DNA of 64,000 bases, from positions 77,534-141,533 of the forward strand of contig JADKCG010000006.1 of the NCBI GenBank assembly GCA_016714745.1, written 5' to 3'. Position numbers and translations under genes: made by a program. The DNA comes from Elusimicrobiota bacterium (GTDB taxonomy: Bacteria > Elusimicrobiota > Elusimicrobia > FEN-1173). Below the pieces are notes generated by a model. The model saw only the letters and a program-made list of their open reading frames with translations. It searched no databases and was not told the DNA's origin. Shown here piece after piece: positions 29,052-38,165 of this stretch (within the stretch, counting starts at the first letter, position 1; the number at the start of each line of letters is the position of its first letter).

Positions 29052-30365
29052 TTAGAAGTGGATGCTGGTTTCGGCGGTGTATCGGGTGACTTTGGCGGTG
29101 TTTAGTCCGAACACGTCGCCGGGGAAAAAAGTGGCGGACCCTAAGGCGAAGGTCACATAGCCCGTGAAACGATAGACGACGCCCAGGTCAAGCTCTGCTC
29201 CCAAACTCTTTTGGTTGGAGCCGGGGACCTTCACGCGGGAATCGAAAGTGTAGTAATCGATGTTGCCGGTCCAATTCACCTTTTGAACTGTAAAGATGCC
29301 AAACCCCAACGTCTTGATGCCAGAAGCACCGTTGGGAAGACCGGTCGCCGTGGGAGAAAAGGGCGCGTTCGGGTCGTAGGCGTCCGAAAGAGTGGCCCCG
29401 AAATGTTGTCCATACCCCGACCGTTGAAGGCCGTCCCAGCGGTGGGCATGGGTGGGCCGAAAGGATTCGTCTTTGTCTGTCGTCCCCGGATCGTCGCCGG
29501 AACCAGAGGCGTAGACCGCTTTCACGCCAAACCGGCCGAACTTGGCCGTGTCGGACTGAGCCCCAAGCTCTATTTTCTCCCCCACGCCCTGAATTTTGAT
29601 GCCTCCCCCCGGAAGTTGGGCTTTGCCTTTCCCTAAAGCAAACTCGACTTTGTAGTAAGCGTCTTTTAAATCTCCAAAAAGACGCAGATCAAAAAATGTC
29701 CGGGAGATACTGTTGGCCGTGGTGGTGGTTCCCCCCAGCGTATAGACCGAAGGACTTTTGTTGTTTTCCTGGATCCAGCTCAATTCCCACTTGTTGTCCC
29801 CTTGGTTCAGGGCCAGCACGGCGCCGTTTAAGTCCGAGTCCTTCTGACCGTTCAAACTTTCTTTCACTTTTGCAGTGAACAAGTCCACCCCCACCCCCCT
29901 CGGGAGAAAGATTTTTGCCCGAACGGCGTTAAATCCCATTTGGTCGTCCGACACCAACATCCCATCTCCGATCACGATGGATTGCCGGCCGATGGTTAGG
30001 TCTAAGTGTTTATTGGCCAAAGTGGGCATGTGGACAAAAACCTGCTCGATCCACGGAGTTCCGTCGCTGGAGGGATAACGAGTGACCGGGGCCGAGGTGC
30101 TCCCTTCCAAACCCCAAATGTTGATGGACTGAATTCGAAGCCCCGCTTCCACATCTTCATTGAGCCAACCGTTCATGTACAAACGGGCTTGGTGTGAGTA
30201 GTAGTTATAATTGTCCTTGGTATTGGAATCGACGTCATTGTTTTGAATGCCCACTCCACGCAGTTTATAATCAAGACCGAGATTCAGCGCTGACATCTCG
30301 GACAGGGCAAAACCAGGGAGGAGGACAAACGACAAAAACAAGTAAAGCCGGGAGATCTTTTTCAT
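29052..30365 (-). CDS. Outer-membrane beta-barrel (porin-like) protein
   Basis: 437 residues from the ATG at 30365; the longer frame would run toward the divergent gene. The signal peptide is KKISRLYLFLSFVLLPGFALS. The rest alternates hydrophobic and polar residues with many aromatic strands (ARLYMNGWLNEDVEAGLRIQ, KLRGVGIQNNDVD) and ends ...TRYTAETSIHF, a terminal Phe typical of barrel proteins. It resembles alginate-export/OprD-like porins in layout. The solute is unknown. Confidence 0.8.
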   Translation of the reverse strand: MKKISRLYLFLSFVLLPGFALSEMSALNLGLDYKLRGVGIQNNDVDSNTKDNYNYYSHQARLYMNGWLNEDVEAGLRIQSINIWGLEGSTSAPVTRYPSSDGTPWIEQVFVHMPTLANKHLDLTIGRQSIVIGDGMLVSDDQMGFNAVRAKIFLPRGVGVDLFTAKVKESLNGQKDSDLNGAVLALNQGDNKWELSWIQENNKSPSVYTLGGTTTTANSISRTFFDLRLFGDLKDAYYKVEFALGKGKAQLPGGGIKIQGVGEKIELGAQSDTAKFGRFGVKAVYASGSGDDPGTTDKDESFRPTHAHRWDGLQRSGYGQHFGATLSDAYDPNAPFSPTATGLPNGASGIKTLGFGIFTVQKVNWTGNIDYYTFDSRVKVPGSNQKSLGAELDLGVVYRFTGYVTFALGSATFFPGDVFGLNTAKVTRYTAETSIHF

Positions 30366-30442
30366 GACGAAACGGATTCTACAATAAAAAAAAGCGAAAA
30401 GACCTTGACAAAAGAACAAATACCCGCTAAACATGTAACACC

Positions 30443-31003
30443 ATGGAACAAAAACCCCGCGTTGTGCGCCGTATCACCATTATTAAAGGTTCATTTCAGA
30501 CGCCGTATGTTTTGTTGACCGTCGGATTTTTTGGGGCTCTGACTCTAATGATTTTTCTGGATTATTCCTGGTTTGTTCAAGATTCCGTCCTCACCAACCC
30601 CACACGGCCGGACCTGACAGAACTCTTTGCGAAAGCTTCCTGGACATTTTATATGAGGTTCATCCTCTATATCTTATCCCTCGTTTTCTTTCTCTACGTC
30701 TTATTCCATCGGCTGGCGGGCCCCGCCCTCAGGTTCAAACGATTGGCTCGAAGTGTCGCGGAAGGCGATCTCACCCAACGGGTTCACTTGAGGAATTTTG
30801 ATGGGCTAAAAGACGTTCAAGACGACTTAAACCTCATGATGGACTCGCTCGCCGGAACAATCAAAAAAGATCGAGAAACCATTGGGACCGCATTAAAAAA
30901 TCTGGACGGATTAAAAGACCAAACCCTTTCCCTTGACGCACGTGTCCGATTGGATTCCGCCCGCACGTCTCTCTCCCAAGTCCTAAAATCGTTTAAGCTG
31001 TAG
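30443..31003 (+). CDS. Small HAMP-like membrane protein
   Basis: 186 residues. Two transmembrane helices (VLLTVGFFGALTLMIFLDYS near 25-45 and RFILYILSLVFFLYVLFH near 72-90) enclose a short periplasmic loop. A HAMP-like segment follows (AGPALRFKRLARSVAEGDLT), then a helical tail to residue 186. It has no kinase or methyl-accepting domain. It is divergent from the porin gene. It may be a stand-alone signal relay or a membrane scaffold; function unknown. Confidence 0.75.
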   Translation: MEQKPRVVRRITIIKGSFQTPYVLLTVGFFGALTLMIFLDYSWFVQDSVLTNPTRPDLTELFAKASWTFYMRFILYILSLVFFLYVLFHRLAGPALRFKRLARSVAEGDLTQRVHLRNFDGLKDVQDDLNLMMDSLAGTIKKDRETIGTALKNLDGLKDQTLSLDARVRLDSARTSLSQVLKSFKL

Positions 31004-31097
31004 ATTCTTCTTCCCCTATAATAAATCGGCCGCGGCAGGAATAATCCCGCCGAGGAAACAGAAGCGCCCGTGGGAGCGGCCTGCCTGTGAAGAATCC

Positions 31098-31116
31098 CAT
31101 GGGCTGGAAGCCCATG
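31098..31116. repeat. Intergenic palindrome (CATGGGCTGG type)
   Basis: CATGGGCTGGAAGCCCATG, the reverse orientation of the unit at 24159 and 45824. It lies between the HAMP gene and the end of korB. Confidence 0.7.
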
Positions 31117-31161
31117 CCACATCCGTATCGGATCTTCTGGATTATTTAGACTTCATTGCGT

Positions 31162-32046
31162 TTACATGAACTCTTGAACGACGGCTTTCCAATCGTTGTC
31201 GGAGAGGCCGAGTTTATGGTTGACCAAAGGGCCAAATTCCGCCATGGCGGGATCCTGCTCCTCGTAGGTGGGACGTTCGACTTGGTAAAGAACGCCGGTG
31301 GCAATCCGCTGGTCCCAATCCAAACTGGCCTTGAGCGCGCTTTCCATATTGGTCACGTCGTGGCCTTTCTCCTGAAGTTTATAAACCCGCTCCCGAAACC
31401 ACGCGTAGGTGTTCATCTTGTTGTAGGTCACGCAAGGGCTGAGCACGTCCACCAGGGAGAACCCCTTGTGAGCGATGGCTTTGGTCATGATTTCGGCCAA
31501 CCCATTGGCGTCACCGGAAAATCCTCGCGCAACGAAAGAAGCGCCCGCCATGAGCGCGATGCCCAAAGGGTTCAAGGCGTTTTCAATGTTTCCGCCGGGG
31601 GTAGATTTTGTTTTGACGCCCTTGGTGGTGGTGGGCGACGTTTGACCTGTGGTCAGGCCGTAGATTTGATTGTTCATGACGATGTAGGTCATATTGATGT
31701 TCCGGCGGACGGCGTGGACGAAATGTCCGACGCCGATCCCATAGCCGTCGCCGTCGCCGCCCGTGGCCACGACCGTCAGACCGTGGTTGCCGAGCCGAAC
31801 ACCCTGGGCCACGGCCACGCCGCGGCCGTGGAGCGTGTGCATGCCGTAGGAGTGGATGAACCCCGGGAGGTTGGAGGAACAGCCGATGCCGCTCACCACC
31901 ACCAAATCTTTGGGATTAATTCCAATGGTGGCACAGGCCGTTTGAAGAGAATTCAACACACCGAAATCGCCACACCCCGGACACCAGGTGGGTTTAATTT
32001 CGGATCGGAATTTTGAAGCCGCTTGAGGGGAAGCTAATTCGATCAT
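31162..32046 (-). CDS. korB: 2-oxoacid:ferredoxin oxidoreductase, beta subunit
   Basis: 294 residues. WCPGCGDFGVL near residue 21 is the typical N-terminus of beta subunits. The thiamine-diphosphate motif is GDGDGYGIGVGHFVHAVRRN ending in NNQIYGLTTGQ. It works with the alpha subunit encoded 94 bp upstream. It oxidises a 2-oxoacid (probably 2-oxoglutarate, from overall similarity to KorAB) to acyl-CoA while reducing ferredoxin, or the reverse in reductive carbon fixation. It has no ferredoxin domain of its own. Substrate is inferred. Confidence 0.9.
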   Translation of the reverse strand: MIELASPQAASKFRSEIKPTWCPGCGDFGVLNSLQTACATIGINPKDLVVVSGIGCSSNLPGFIHSYGMHTLHGRGVAVAQGVRLGNHGLTVVATGGDGDGYGIGVGHFVHAVRRNINMTYIVMNNQIYGLTTGQTSPTTTKGVKTKSTPGGNIENALNPLGIALMAGASFVARGFSGDANGLAEIMTKAIAHKGFSLVDVLSPCVTYNKMNTYAWFRERVYKLQEKGHDVTNMESALKASLDWDQRIATGVLYQVERPTYEEQDPAMAEFGPLVNHKLGLSDNDWKAVVQEFM

Positions 32047-32140
32047 AAAGTCTCTCCTGATTTATTTTAATTTATCGTTGCCCCATTAATGGGGCTCTTT
32101 TGACTCGGTTTAAATGCATGTCGCCCGTTAAATCGGGCAA

Positions 32141-33973
32141 CTACACCCCTGCGGTGGCGACGACGCGCTTTATAGGGATATCCAACTCCGCCGTGACGAG
32201 GTATTGAACTTCTGGCGCGCCGGGGTTCAAGAGCCCTTTCACCCGCTCCAGAAGCGGAGCGAAATAGAAGGGTTCTCCGTCGAATTTACGGATGTGATGC
32301 GGAACAGAGAGGCCGGTTTCTTGCCGGAGAAGTTTCGCGAAAAGGCCGGAATAGTTGTTTTCCACCAGCACAGCCTTCTTGGCGGATTTCAGTTCCTTGA
32401 GCGCCGCTTCCGCGGGGAAGGGCCACACGATCCGGAACTGAATATGGTTGACCTTCATCCCTTCTTTTTCCAAGGCCAACCGAATATTTTTTAAGGTTTT
32501 GTAGGTGGATCCCCATCCCACCAAAGTCAGGTCGGCTTGGGCCGGCCCTTCTTTAACAAATGATTCCCCCGCGATTTCTTTCGCGAGGGCGTCCATTTTC
32601 CGGAAACGTTTGCGCACCATTTTGACGCGGGTGGTGGGGTTGGTGAAGATGTCGGAAATCAGGGTGCCATCTTCATCGTGTTCGTCGGACCCGGCCACAT
32701 GCTGGCCCCCCTCAAGCCCGGGATAGACGCGGGGCGAAATACCGGAGGGCGTATCGGCGTAGCGCGTATAGTCTGCGCCCACGCTGTCCACCACGTCGCC
32801 GCGGTCGATGACTACTTTGTTTGTCAACGCCTCGGAATCCACGGTTTCCAGGTGTTCGGAAAGCAGAAGGTCCGACAAGAGCATGACGGGAAGCTGATAT
32901 TTTTCTGCGATGTTCAAAGATTGAACCGTAGAGAAATAGGCATCTTCCACAGAGATCGGCGTCATGACGGCTTTAGGGTATTCCCCCTGTCCCGCTCCCA
33001 ACGCTTGAAAGAGATCCCCCTGTTCCGTTTTAGTCGGAAGACCCGTGGAAGGACCACCCCGCTGAACCAACACCGCCACCACGGGGACTTCCGTGATCCC
33101 AGAAAGACCCATGGCCTCGGTCATGAGCGCGAACCCCCCTCCGGAGGTCCCGGTCATGGCCCGCGTGCCGGAAAATCCTGCGCCGATGGCCATATTAATA
33201 GAGGCAATTTCGTCTTCGCACTGTTTCATCACAATGCCATACTTGGAAGAACGAGGCGCTAGCCAATGCATGATGGCAGAAGCCGGGGTCATGGGGTAAG
33301 CGGAATAGAACGTGCATCCTCCCGCCACCGCACCCAAAGCAATGGCCTGATTGGCGCCCAACAACATGCGGGGACGACCGTCGCCTTTCAATACAATATC
33401 CTTCAACGGTTGGAATTTGGATTGGGCGTATTCAAACCCTTTGCGGGCCACTTTGACGTTGAGGTCGGCGATCTCGGCTTTTTTCTTGCCGAACTGGTCG
33501 CGGACCGCTTTCTCGAAAACGTCCCATGACAATTGAAGAAGATTAATAAAAACCCCGCACGCTAAGGTGTTTTGCATGACCGGATTGCGGCCAAACTCTG
33601 CTGTTAGGTCGCCCACGGGCAACCCATAGGCCAAAGCCCCGGCGGGAAGCGCGGACACGTCAAGCTTCACTTTGTCGCTATTAAAGATGAATCCCCGGCC
33701 CGCACCTTTATTGATGGACTTAATATGATAATCCACGGAATCTTGGTTGAGGGCAATCAGGAGATCAAAATTGTCGCCGTGAGTATAAACCGGCTCTGAA
33801 CTGGCCTGGAACTGATAGACCACGTGCCCGCCCCGAATCACGGACTGATACGAGCTCTGGGCAAAATAGTGAAGCCCACTCCGGCTACAGGTCTTGGCAA
33901 GAATGTCACCCGTGGACGCCACGCCGTCGCCGGCCGCGCCCCCGATCCAAACTGTCGCTGATTTAATATCCAT
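32141..33973 (-). CDS. korA: 2-oxoacid:ferredoxin oxidoreductase, fused gamma-alpha subunit
   Basis: 610 residues. The N-terminal gamma-type domain (VWIGGAAGDGVASTGDILAK) is fused to the alpha domain. The latter has GANQAIALGAVAGGCTFYSAYPMTPASAIMHW-type sequence (about 205-235) and GTSGGGFALMTEAMGLSG. The C-terminus carries a transketolase-C-like part (LTLVGWGSTYKTLKNIRLAL). This fusion is typical of KorA/VorA-like proteins in anaerobes and some aerobes. A strong promoter lies upstream (34113-34141). Confidence 0.92.
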   Translation of the reverse strand: MDIKSATVWIGGAAGDGVASTGDILAKTCSRSGLHYFAQSSYQSVIRGGHVVYQFQASSEPVYTHGDNFDLLIALNQDSVDYHIKSINKGAGRGFIFNSDKVKLDVSALPAGALAYGLPVGDLTAEFGRNPVMQNTLACGVFINLLQLSWDVFEKAVRDQFGKKKAEIADLNVKVARKGFEYAQSKFQPLKDIVLKGDGRPRMLLGANQAIALGAVAGGCTFYSAYPMTPASAIMHWLAPRSSKYGIVMKQCEDEIASINMAIGAGFSGTRAMTGTSGGGFALMTEAMGLSGITEVPVVAVLVQRGGPSTGLPTKTEQGDLFQALGAGQGEYPKAVMTPISVEDAYFSTVQSLNIAEKYQLPVMLLSDLLLSEHLETVDSEALTNKVVIDRGDVVDSVGADYTRYADTPSGISPRVYPGLEGGQHVAGSDEHDEDGTLISDIFTNPTTRVKMVRKRFRKMDALAKEIAGESFVKEGPAQADLTLVGWGSTYKTLKNIRLALEKEGMKVNHIQFRIVWPFPAEAALKELKSAKKAVLVENNYSGLFAKLLRQETGLSVPHHIRKFDGEPFYFAPLLERVKGLLNPGAPEVQYLVTAELDIPIKRVVATAGV

Positions 33974-34112
33974 TGCGATGAATCCTCCTTAATAAATACC
34001 CTCTGTGGGAGGGCAATTCAACGAAGACCGGTTATTGATCTGGCAAAACACGTCGTTGGATTCGCCTGGCCTGCGAGTAAACAATCGACTACGGTGGGGT
34101 TAATACCCGACC

Positions 34113-34141
34113 ATTTTAATAATATATAAACCCGTTGTCAA
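34113..34141 (-). promoter_or_regulatory. Promoter of korAB
   Basis: On the minus strand TTGACA (34136-34141), 17-bp spacer, TAAAAT (34113-34118). It lies about 140 bp upstream of korA. Confidence 0.65.
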
Positions 34142-34181
34142 ATTGGGCTCATGACCCCCTGAAGATCAGGGAAGGATGGTG

Positions 34182-34268
34182 CATCGGCTTCCAGCCCATG
34201 TATTTCTAAACGGGCAGGTCGTTCCCACACGGAACTTCCATTAGCGCGGTCGGATGCCCGTTCTACAA
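34182..34268. repeat. Degenerate intergenic palindrome cluster
   Basis: CATCGGCTTCCAGCCCATG followed by TATTTCTAAACGGGCAGG and, after an insertion, TCGGATGCCCGTTCTACAAA. A decayed copy of the same two-palindrome unit as at 45824-45869, with an insertion like that in the 24159 copy. The open frame over this stretch is not a gene. Confidence 0.65.
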
Positions 34269-34288
34269 ACCCCTGACAAACCGTGGGC

Positions 34289-34358
34289 CTATTCATCTGG
34301 TCCTCCCAATCCCAGGGCCACTGAAATTTGGTGTGTGCCGCAATCGTCTTTGGCGGTG
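34289..34358. repeat. 70-bp duplicate of the PorV-like/OmpA gene junction
   Basis: 66 of 70 bases match 37155-37224, which spans the 3' end of the PorV-like gene and the OmpA start codon. The copy is isolated and non-coding here; it looks like the remnant of a second cassette. The rest of 34359-34460 shows nothing recognisable. Confidence 0.7.
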
Positions 34359-34460
34359 ATGACACCAAAAGGAGGAAAAGTCTTTCCTGGATCTCGATGG
34401 GCTTCCTGATGCAGGATCGTGGCTTTCTCCCAAAAGGTTCGCTCCGCCACAATGAAAGGA

Positions 34461-35372
34461 TTATCTCCAAGGCCCTCCCTGGGACCATGTGGCCTTGAAC
34501 TTTTGTTTCGCGGCCAAAGCCGCCCAAACAGGCATGAGAAAATTCAAAATCGAATTCCCGACACGGATGAAATCCTCTTGTGGTCCAGGCAGGTTATTGG
34601 TAGTCAAAAAGGCGCGCCATTGTTGGGCACGTGCTGTGTCGATATAAAACCCTTTTTCAAAGGCGGACGGTTGGGAAACGCCAATCTCTGTTCGACGCCG
34701 GTCAAAGGTGGCCGCCACGGCTTTCGCTAAGTCCTCGCCTTTGAACTTAAACTGACTTAACAAATTAAAGATATCGTAGAAATCTTTATACCGGCTGTTT
34801 CGTTCCCCTTGCATGACCATGGTATGCAATTTCTCCGCAATGACGGCTTCTGGGGGATAGGCCCGGATGCGCGGACATGGATCGCCCAGAAGTGTCGGGT
34901 AATCCACATCCTGGGCGGAAGGATAAATGGCGTCACCAAAACCGATGTCGATCTGGAGGGGAATTCGGGATTCCCCGAGCGTAGCGCGGAGTTGAACGCG
35001 GAGGCCGTGATAGTCGCTTTCATGCCGGATGGGAGAAAGCGAAAGGGATTTGGGATCGAAAAGAATCTCATCTGGGATATTCGGGAGAACGCAGATATCC
35101 CGCATGGCCACCAGAACTTCCCCCTCTTCTGGGCCACAATACCCCGTAAAGTCCAGGTCCCGGGTGGGGCGGTAGATCGAGCCGCCCCAGACCGCATAAA
35201 GAGCCGCTCCTTTTAGAATAAACGTGTTCCGGTGCGATGAAACGCCAAGGCGATAAAGGAATCGTTCGATGCCATAACGCTGGAGACCAAATTGGATGTC
35301 TTCTCCTCGCTCCCGGAGCAGATTGCGAAGCCGATGTCGAACCGATTCTGCGCGGCCCTTCTCAGTTCTCAC
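34461..35372 (-). CDS. AbiEii-type nucleotidyltransferase toxin
   Basis: 303 residues from a GTG at 35372 that overlaps the antitoxin stop (GTGA). The nucleotidyltransferase signature is visible: LKGAALYAVWGGSIYRPTRDLDFTG split as an active-site loop GGS followed by DLD. AVIAEKLHTMVMQGERNSRYKDFYDI is the family's conserved helical motif. Type IV AbiE toxins modify tRNA or other targets by nucleotide transfer and can cause growth arrest on phage infection. The upstream gene is the matching AbiEi regulator. Confidence 0.85.
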   Translation of the reverse strand: MRTEKGRAESVRHRLRNLLRERGEDIQFGLQRYGIERFLYRLGVSSHRNTFILKGAALYAVWGGSIYRPTRDLDFTGYCGPEEGEVLVAMRDICVLPNIPDEILFDPKSLSLSPIRHESDYHGLRVQLRATLGESRIPLQIDIGFGDAIYPSAQDVDYPTLLGDPCPRIRAYPPEAVIAEKLHTMVMQGERNSRYKDFYDIFNLLSQFKFKGEDLAKAVAATFDRRRTEIGVSQPSAFEKGFYIDTARAQQWRAFLTTNNLPGPQEDFIRVGNSILNFLMPVWAALAAKQKFKATWSQGGPWR

Positions 35373-35983
35373 GAGGACAACGCCTCCACATAAGGACTGA
35401 TGACCGTGCTGATCCGACAAACCTTTGCGGTGCGCATGATTTCGTCAACGGAGGTCTTACGAGAGTGAATCGCGTCACGAAGGGCTTCCAGCGCGACGGC
35501 CAGCCCGATCTTTTGACGGTATCGGAAACAATCCACCACCGTTCTCGCTGGGGAAGTGACGAACACTTTAACACCCATCATTGTCCGCTGGCTCACACCA
35601 TACTTGAGCATGGGGCCTGAATAGCGAACAATGCGAACTTGGGAGGGAAGAAGCGCCGGTTTGCGGCTCTTACGATTGAGGGCTATCCAAACCGTATGGG
35701 GTAACTGCGTGCCTATATCGTGGACGCGCAGAGCACTGAGCAGGCAAACGATCGTTTTAGGAGCGGCGGCGGCGACCATGGCTATGGTTTCCATTTCGGT
35801 GGGCTCCGCATTCGAAACACGATAAAGCCCACGGGAGATCTTTTCCACGTCCCTGTTTTTTAATAGTTGTTGAATGTTTTGGAATGTCAGTCCGAGTTTT
35901 TTGGCGTCGCCGGGCCTGAAAAATACGCGATTCTTGATTTTTTCAAAAACGGATTTACTCGAGGGGTAACCCATGTTGGCCAT
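35369..35983 (-). CDS. AbiEi-type antitoxin and transcriptional repressor
   Basis: 204 residues from the ATG at 35983. An N-terminal winged helix (FFRPGDAKKLGLTFQNIQQL, ISRGLYRV) is followed by an AbiEi C-terminal domain (CLLSALRVHDIGTQLPHTVW, SPARTVVDCFRYRQKIGLAV). It opposes the AbiEii toxin and represses the operon. An upstream GTG (36001) would place the start inside the inverted-repeat operator, so I chose the ATG. The downstream toxin gene overlaps by 4 bases. Confidence 0.85.
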   Translation of the reverse strand: MANMGYPSSKSVFEKIKNRVFFRPGDAKKLGLTFQNIQQLLKNRDVEKISRGLYRVSNAEPTEMETIAMVAAAAPKTIVCLLSALRVHDIGTQLPHTVWIALNRKSRKPALLPSQVRIVRYSGPMLKYGVSQRTMMGVKVFVTSPARTVVDCFRYRQKIGLAVALEALRDAIHSRKTSVDEIMRTAKVCRISTVISPYVEALSS

Positions 35984-35988
35984 GTTAT

Positions 35989-36024
35989 TAAATGTCGGCA
36001 CATAAATTCAAGTGCCGACATTTA
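35989..36024. promoter_or_regulatory. Probable AbiEi operator (inverted repeat)
   Basis: TAAATGTCGGCAC (35989-36001) and GTGCCGACATTTA (36012-36024) are perfect 13-bp arms separated by 10 bp, directly upstream of the antitoxin gene. AbiEi proteins are known to bind inverted repeats at their own promoters. Confidence 0.65.
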
Positions 36025-36106
36025 TCTTGACTGAAAACGAAAAGAAACGAAAAGGGGTCAAGTCTTGACTTTATATTCTTCAATCGTTGCAATTCCCGCC
36101 CGCATC

Positions 36107-37162
36107 CTATGGGATGAGAAGCACCAACACCCGTCGGTTTTTGGCTCTGCCGAGGGGGGTGGCGTTGGAGGCGGCGGGTTTTTTGGGGCCGTGGGCGAAG
36201 ATCGTGAAGCGTTTTTTGTCGAGTCCCCAGCGGGAGACGAAGAAGTCGCGCACCGTGTTGGCGCGTTTGCGGGAGAGGGCGATGTTGTATCCAAGGGGGC
36301 CTCGGCTGTCGGCGTGGCCGTGGATTTCCACCTCGGCGGCGGGGTCATTGCGCAGAATTTTGGCGATTTCTTCTAAAGCCGGAATTTCGGCTTCCAGGTC
36401 GCTTCCTTCCCTGTCCGATCGATCGAATTGGAACAGGATGTTGATCTTATGGGACGTCACCCCGACAGCAGGGGCCGCCGTCTCAGCCGTCGTCGCGGCC
36501 GCTGGTGCGATCACCATGGCGGGGGAGCCTTCGCTCGCGGTGGCCGTTGGGGAATTATCGGCACCGGGGCTCGTTTCTTCCGCCGGTTGGGTTTGTTTTT
36601 GTTCCACGGGTTTGGCGATGGGTTCTTTGCGCGGAATGGTTTTAAATGACCGCGCCAAGGTGACCCCAACGGTTACGAGCGTCATGGTCTCTCCCGTTCC
36701 ACCCGATGAAGGGGAAAACCACAACTCCGATTTCAGTCCCAGGTCCCAACGGGGATGAATGGGGCGACGGACCCCCACCCCGCCGCGAAACACCAGCCGG
36801 TTCATGGACCCGGCCTCTTTGTCCGTGCCGATCCCCGCGCCCAGTCGGGCAAACGGCGACCACGTTCCCCAGGGCGAGCCGCGTCGGTCGCCCACGAACG
36901 TGACGGGTTTTAGCCGATGCCCGTTTTGGAGTGACAGGACGTTGTAGCCAAATCCTTTGGACCAGCCTTTGTGGCCACCATAACGAACCAACCCTCCCGC
37001 TGAAAAACCCGATTTGCCTTCACTGCGCACCACGGACGATCCCACCGCCGCCACGCCCCCGGCGTCGAGTTCCACGCCCCAGGCGTCTTTAATCTCCCCC
37101 CACAGTGACGACGCGCCACACACCACCCACGCACACACTGCCCACGTGCGCTTTCTATTCAT
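36107..37162 (-). CDS. OmpA-family outer-membrane/peptidoglycan-binding protein
   Basis: 351 residues. The signal peptide (TWAVCAWVVCGASSLWGE) is followed by a beta-barrel-like region (about 25-170) and a low-complexity Pro/Ala/Thr linker (about 175-235). The C-terminal OmpA domain reads ILFQFDRSD, AEVEIHGHADSRGPLGYNI, LSRKRANTVRDFF, with GRAKNRRVLVLLIP at the end. It anchors the outer membrane to peptidoglycan. It overlaps the PorV-like gene by 8 bp and is the last gene of the surface-protein operon. Confidence 0.9.
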   Translation of the reverse strand: MNRKRTWAVCAWVVCGASSLWGEIKDAWGVELDAGGVAAVGSSVVRSEGKSGFSAGGLVRYGGHKGWSKGFGYNVLSLQNGHRLKPVTFVGDRRGSPWGTWSPFARLGAGIGTDKEAGSMNRLVFRGGVGVRRPIHPRWDLGLKSELWFSPSSGGTGETMTLVTVGVTLARSFKTIPRKEPIAKPVEQKQTQPAEETSPGADNSPTATASEGSPAMVIAPAAATTAETAAPAVGVTSHKINILFQFDRSDREGSDLEAEIPALEEIAKILRNDPAAEVEIHGHADSRGPLGYNIALSRKRANTVRDFFVSRWGLDKKRFTIFAHGPKKPAASNATPLGRAKNRRVLVLLIP

Positions 37163-38165
37163 CTGGTCCTCCCAACCCTAGGGCCACTGATATTTGGTGT
37201 GTGCCGGAATCGTCTTTGGCGGTGTCGAGCGGGAGCAGGTATCCGTAGTCCACCCGCAGGGCCCGGAACCGCGCGCCCACGCCTGTTGTCAGGCGGGAAT
37301 AGTTTTCTGCCCCCACGCCGCCGCCCAGGCGGAGAACCACATATTTCATCGTTTTCTCGATGCCGCCTTTCAGCCGCGCCTGGCCCTTGTCGTTGATGTT
37401 TTGGTAGGACCCTTCCACCAACGCCATGCCCCACCGGGTGTCATAGCCGCCCCCTACTTTCCACACCCGGTCCACAGAATCTTTGCCGTAAAACCCAAGG
37501 TCGGGTTCCAGAACGTGAGCCACCGTCACTCCCACCCGCCATCGATCGCTGGGGACCCACTGGGCGCCTAAGGTCATGTCCCAGGCCGTGGCAGAGAGAT
37601 CGGCGGGCGATCCCGCTCCCGGCACAGGGTCTCCTGTCACGGGGTCCAACACAGTTCCTGCGGAACTGTTCGTGTTGGCCGATTTGCGCAAGTAGTTGGC
37701 GACGGCGCCCCAGCGAACCCGCTCCCGCCACGCCCGGGCATATCCCAATGACAGAGTTTCTTCAGAATACACATCGGCCGCGCCGTATCCGCTGTAGCTC
37801 AGCCCCACCGTTCCCCACGGACTGGGACTCGCCCAGCCGAAAAACGATCGGCTGGTATCGCCACCGTCGTCAAACCCTTTGACCAGACGGCCGTAATACA
37901 GCCCCGCTTCCGGTTCCATCAGATCGCAAAGACTTCCGGGATTATAGTGCATGGCAAACACGTCGCCCGTCGCGGCGGTCATCGCCCCGTCTAGCGCCGT
38001 CGCTCGCCCGCCGGTATGCGACTCTTCAAAAGCTGTCCATCCAGGCTGACCAACGAACAAAGACAAAAAGAGAAAAAGGATCTTTGCGCAACGAGTTGCG
38101 TTCTCTGCAAAATCGACACATTTTGCTCGGAGACAACCAAAAAAGAATTTCTCTTTGCGTTTCAT
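37155..38165 (-). CDS. PorV/PorQ-like outer-membrane beta-barrel protein
   Basis: 336 residues from the ATG at 38165, which overlaps the stop of the upstream gene (ATGA). The N-terminus carries a signal-like stretch (CAKILFLFLSLFVGQPGWTA). Then comes the family hallmark HTGGRATALDGAMTAATGDVFAMHYNPGSL in part: GRATALDGAMTA then HYNPGSL. Barrel strands follow, with a GVGARFRALRVDYGYLLPL ending. Relatives of this FadL-type family act as outer-membrane partners for exported surface proteins, which fits its place between the FN3 protein and OmpA genes. Confidence 0.85.
   Translation of the reverse strand: MKRKEKFFFGCLRAKCVDFAENATRCAKILFLFLSLFVGQPGWTAFEESHTGGRATALDGAMTAATGDVFAMHYNPGSLCDLMEPEAGLYYGRLVKGFDDGGDTSRSFFGWASPSPWGTVGLSYSGYGAADVYSEETLSLGYARAWRERVRWGAVANYLRKSANTNSSAGTVLDPVTGDPVPGAGSPADLSATAWDMTLGAQWVPSDRWRVGVTVAHVLEPDLGFYGKDSVDRVWKVGGGYDTRWGMALVEGSYQNINDKGQARLKGGIEKTMKYVVLRLGGGVGAENYSRLTTGVGARFRALRVDYGYLLPLDTAKDDSGTHQISVALGLGGPDE

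Noticed and set aside
34138..34527. 129-residue minus-strand frame next to AbiEii
   Set aside because: It covers the degenerate palindromes and the 70-bp duplicate, and overlaps the AbiEii end; its composition reflects repeats.
36030..36090. Possible second RAYT-type terminus (GGGGTCAAGTCTTGAC)
   Set aside because: It contains a short palindrome (TCAAGTCTTGA) but no matching inverted partner or transposase nearby.
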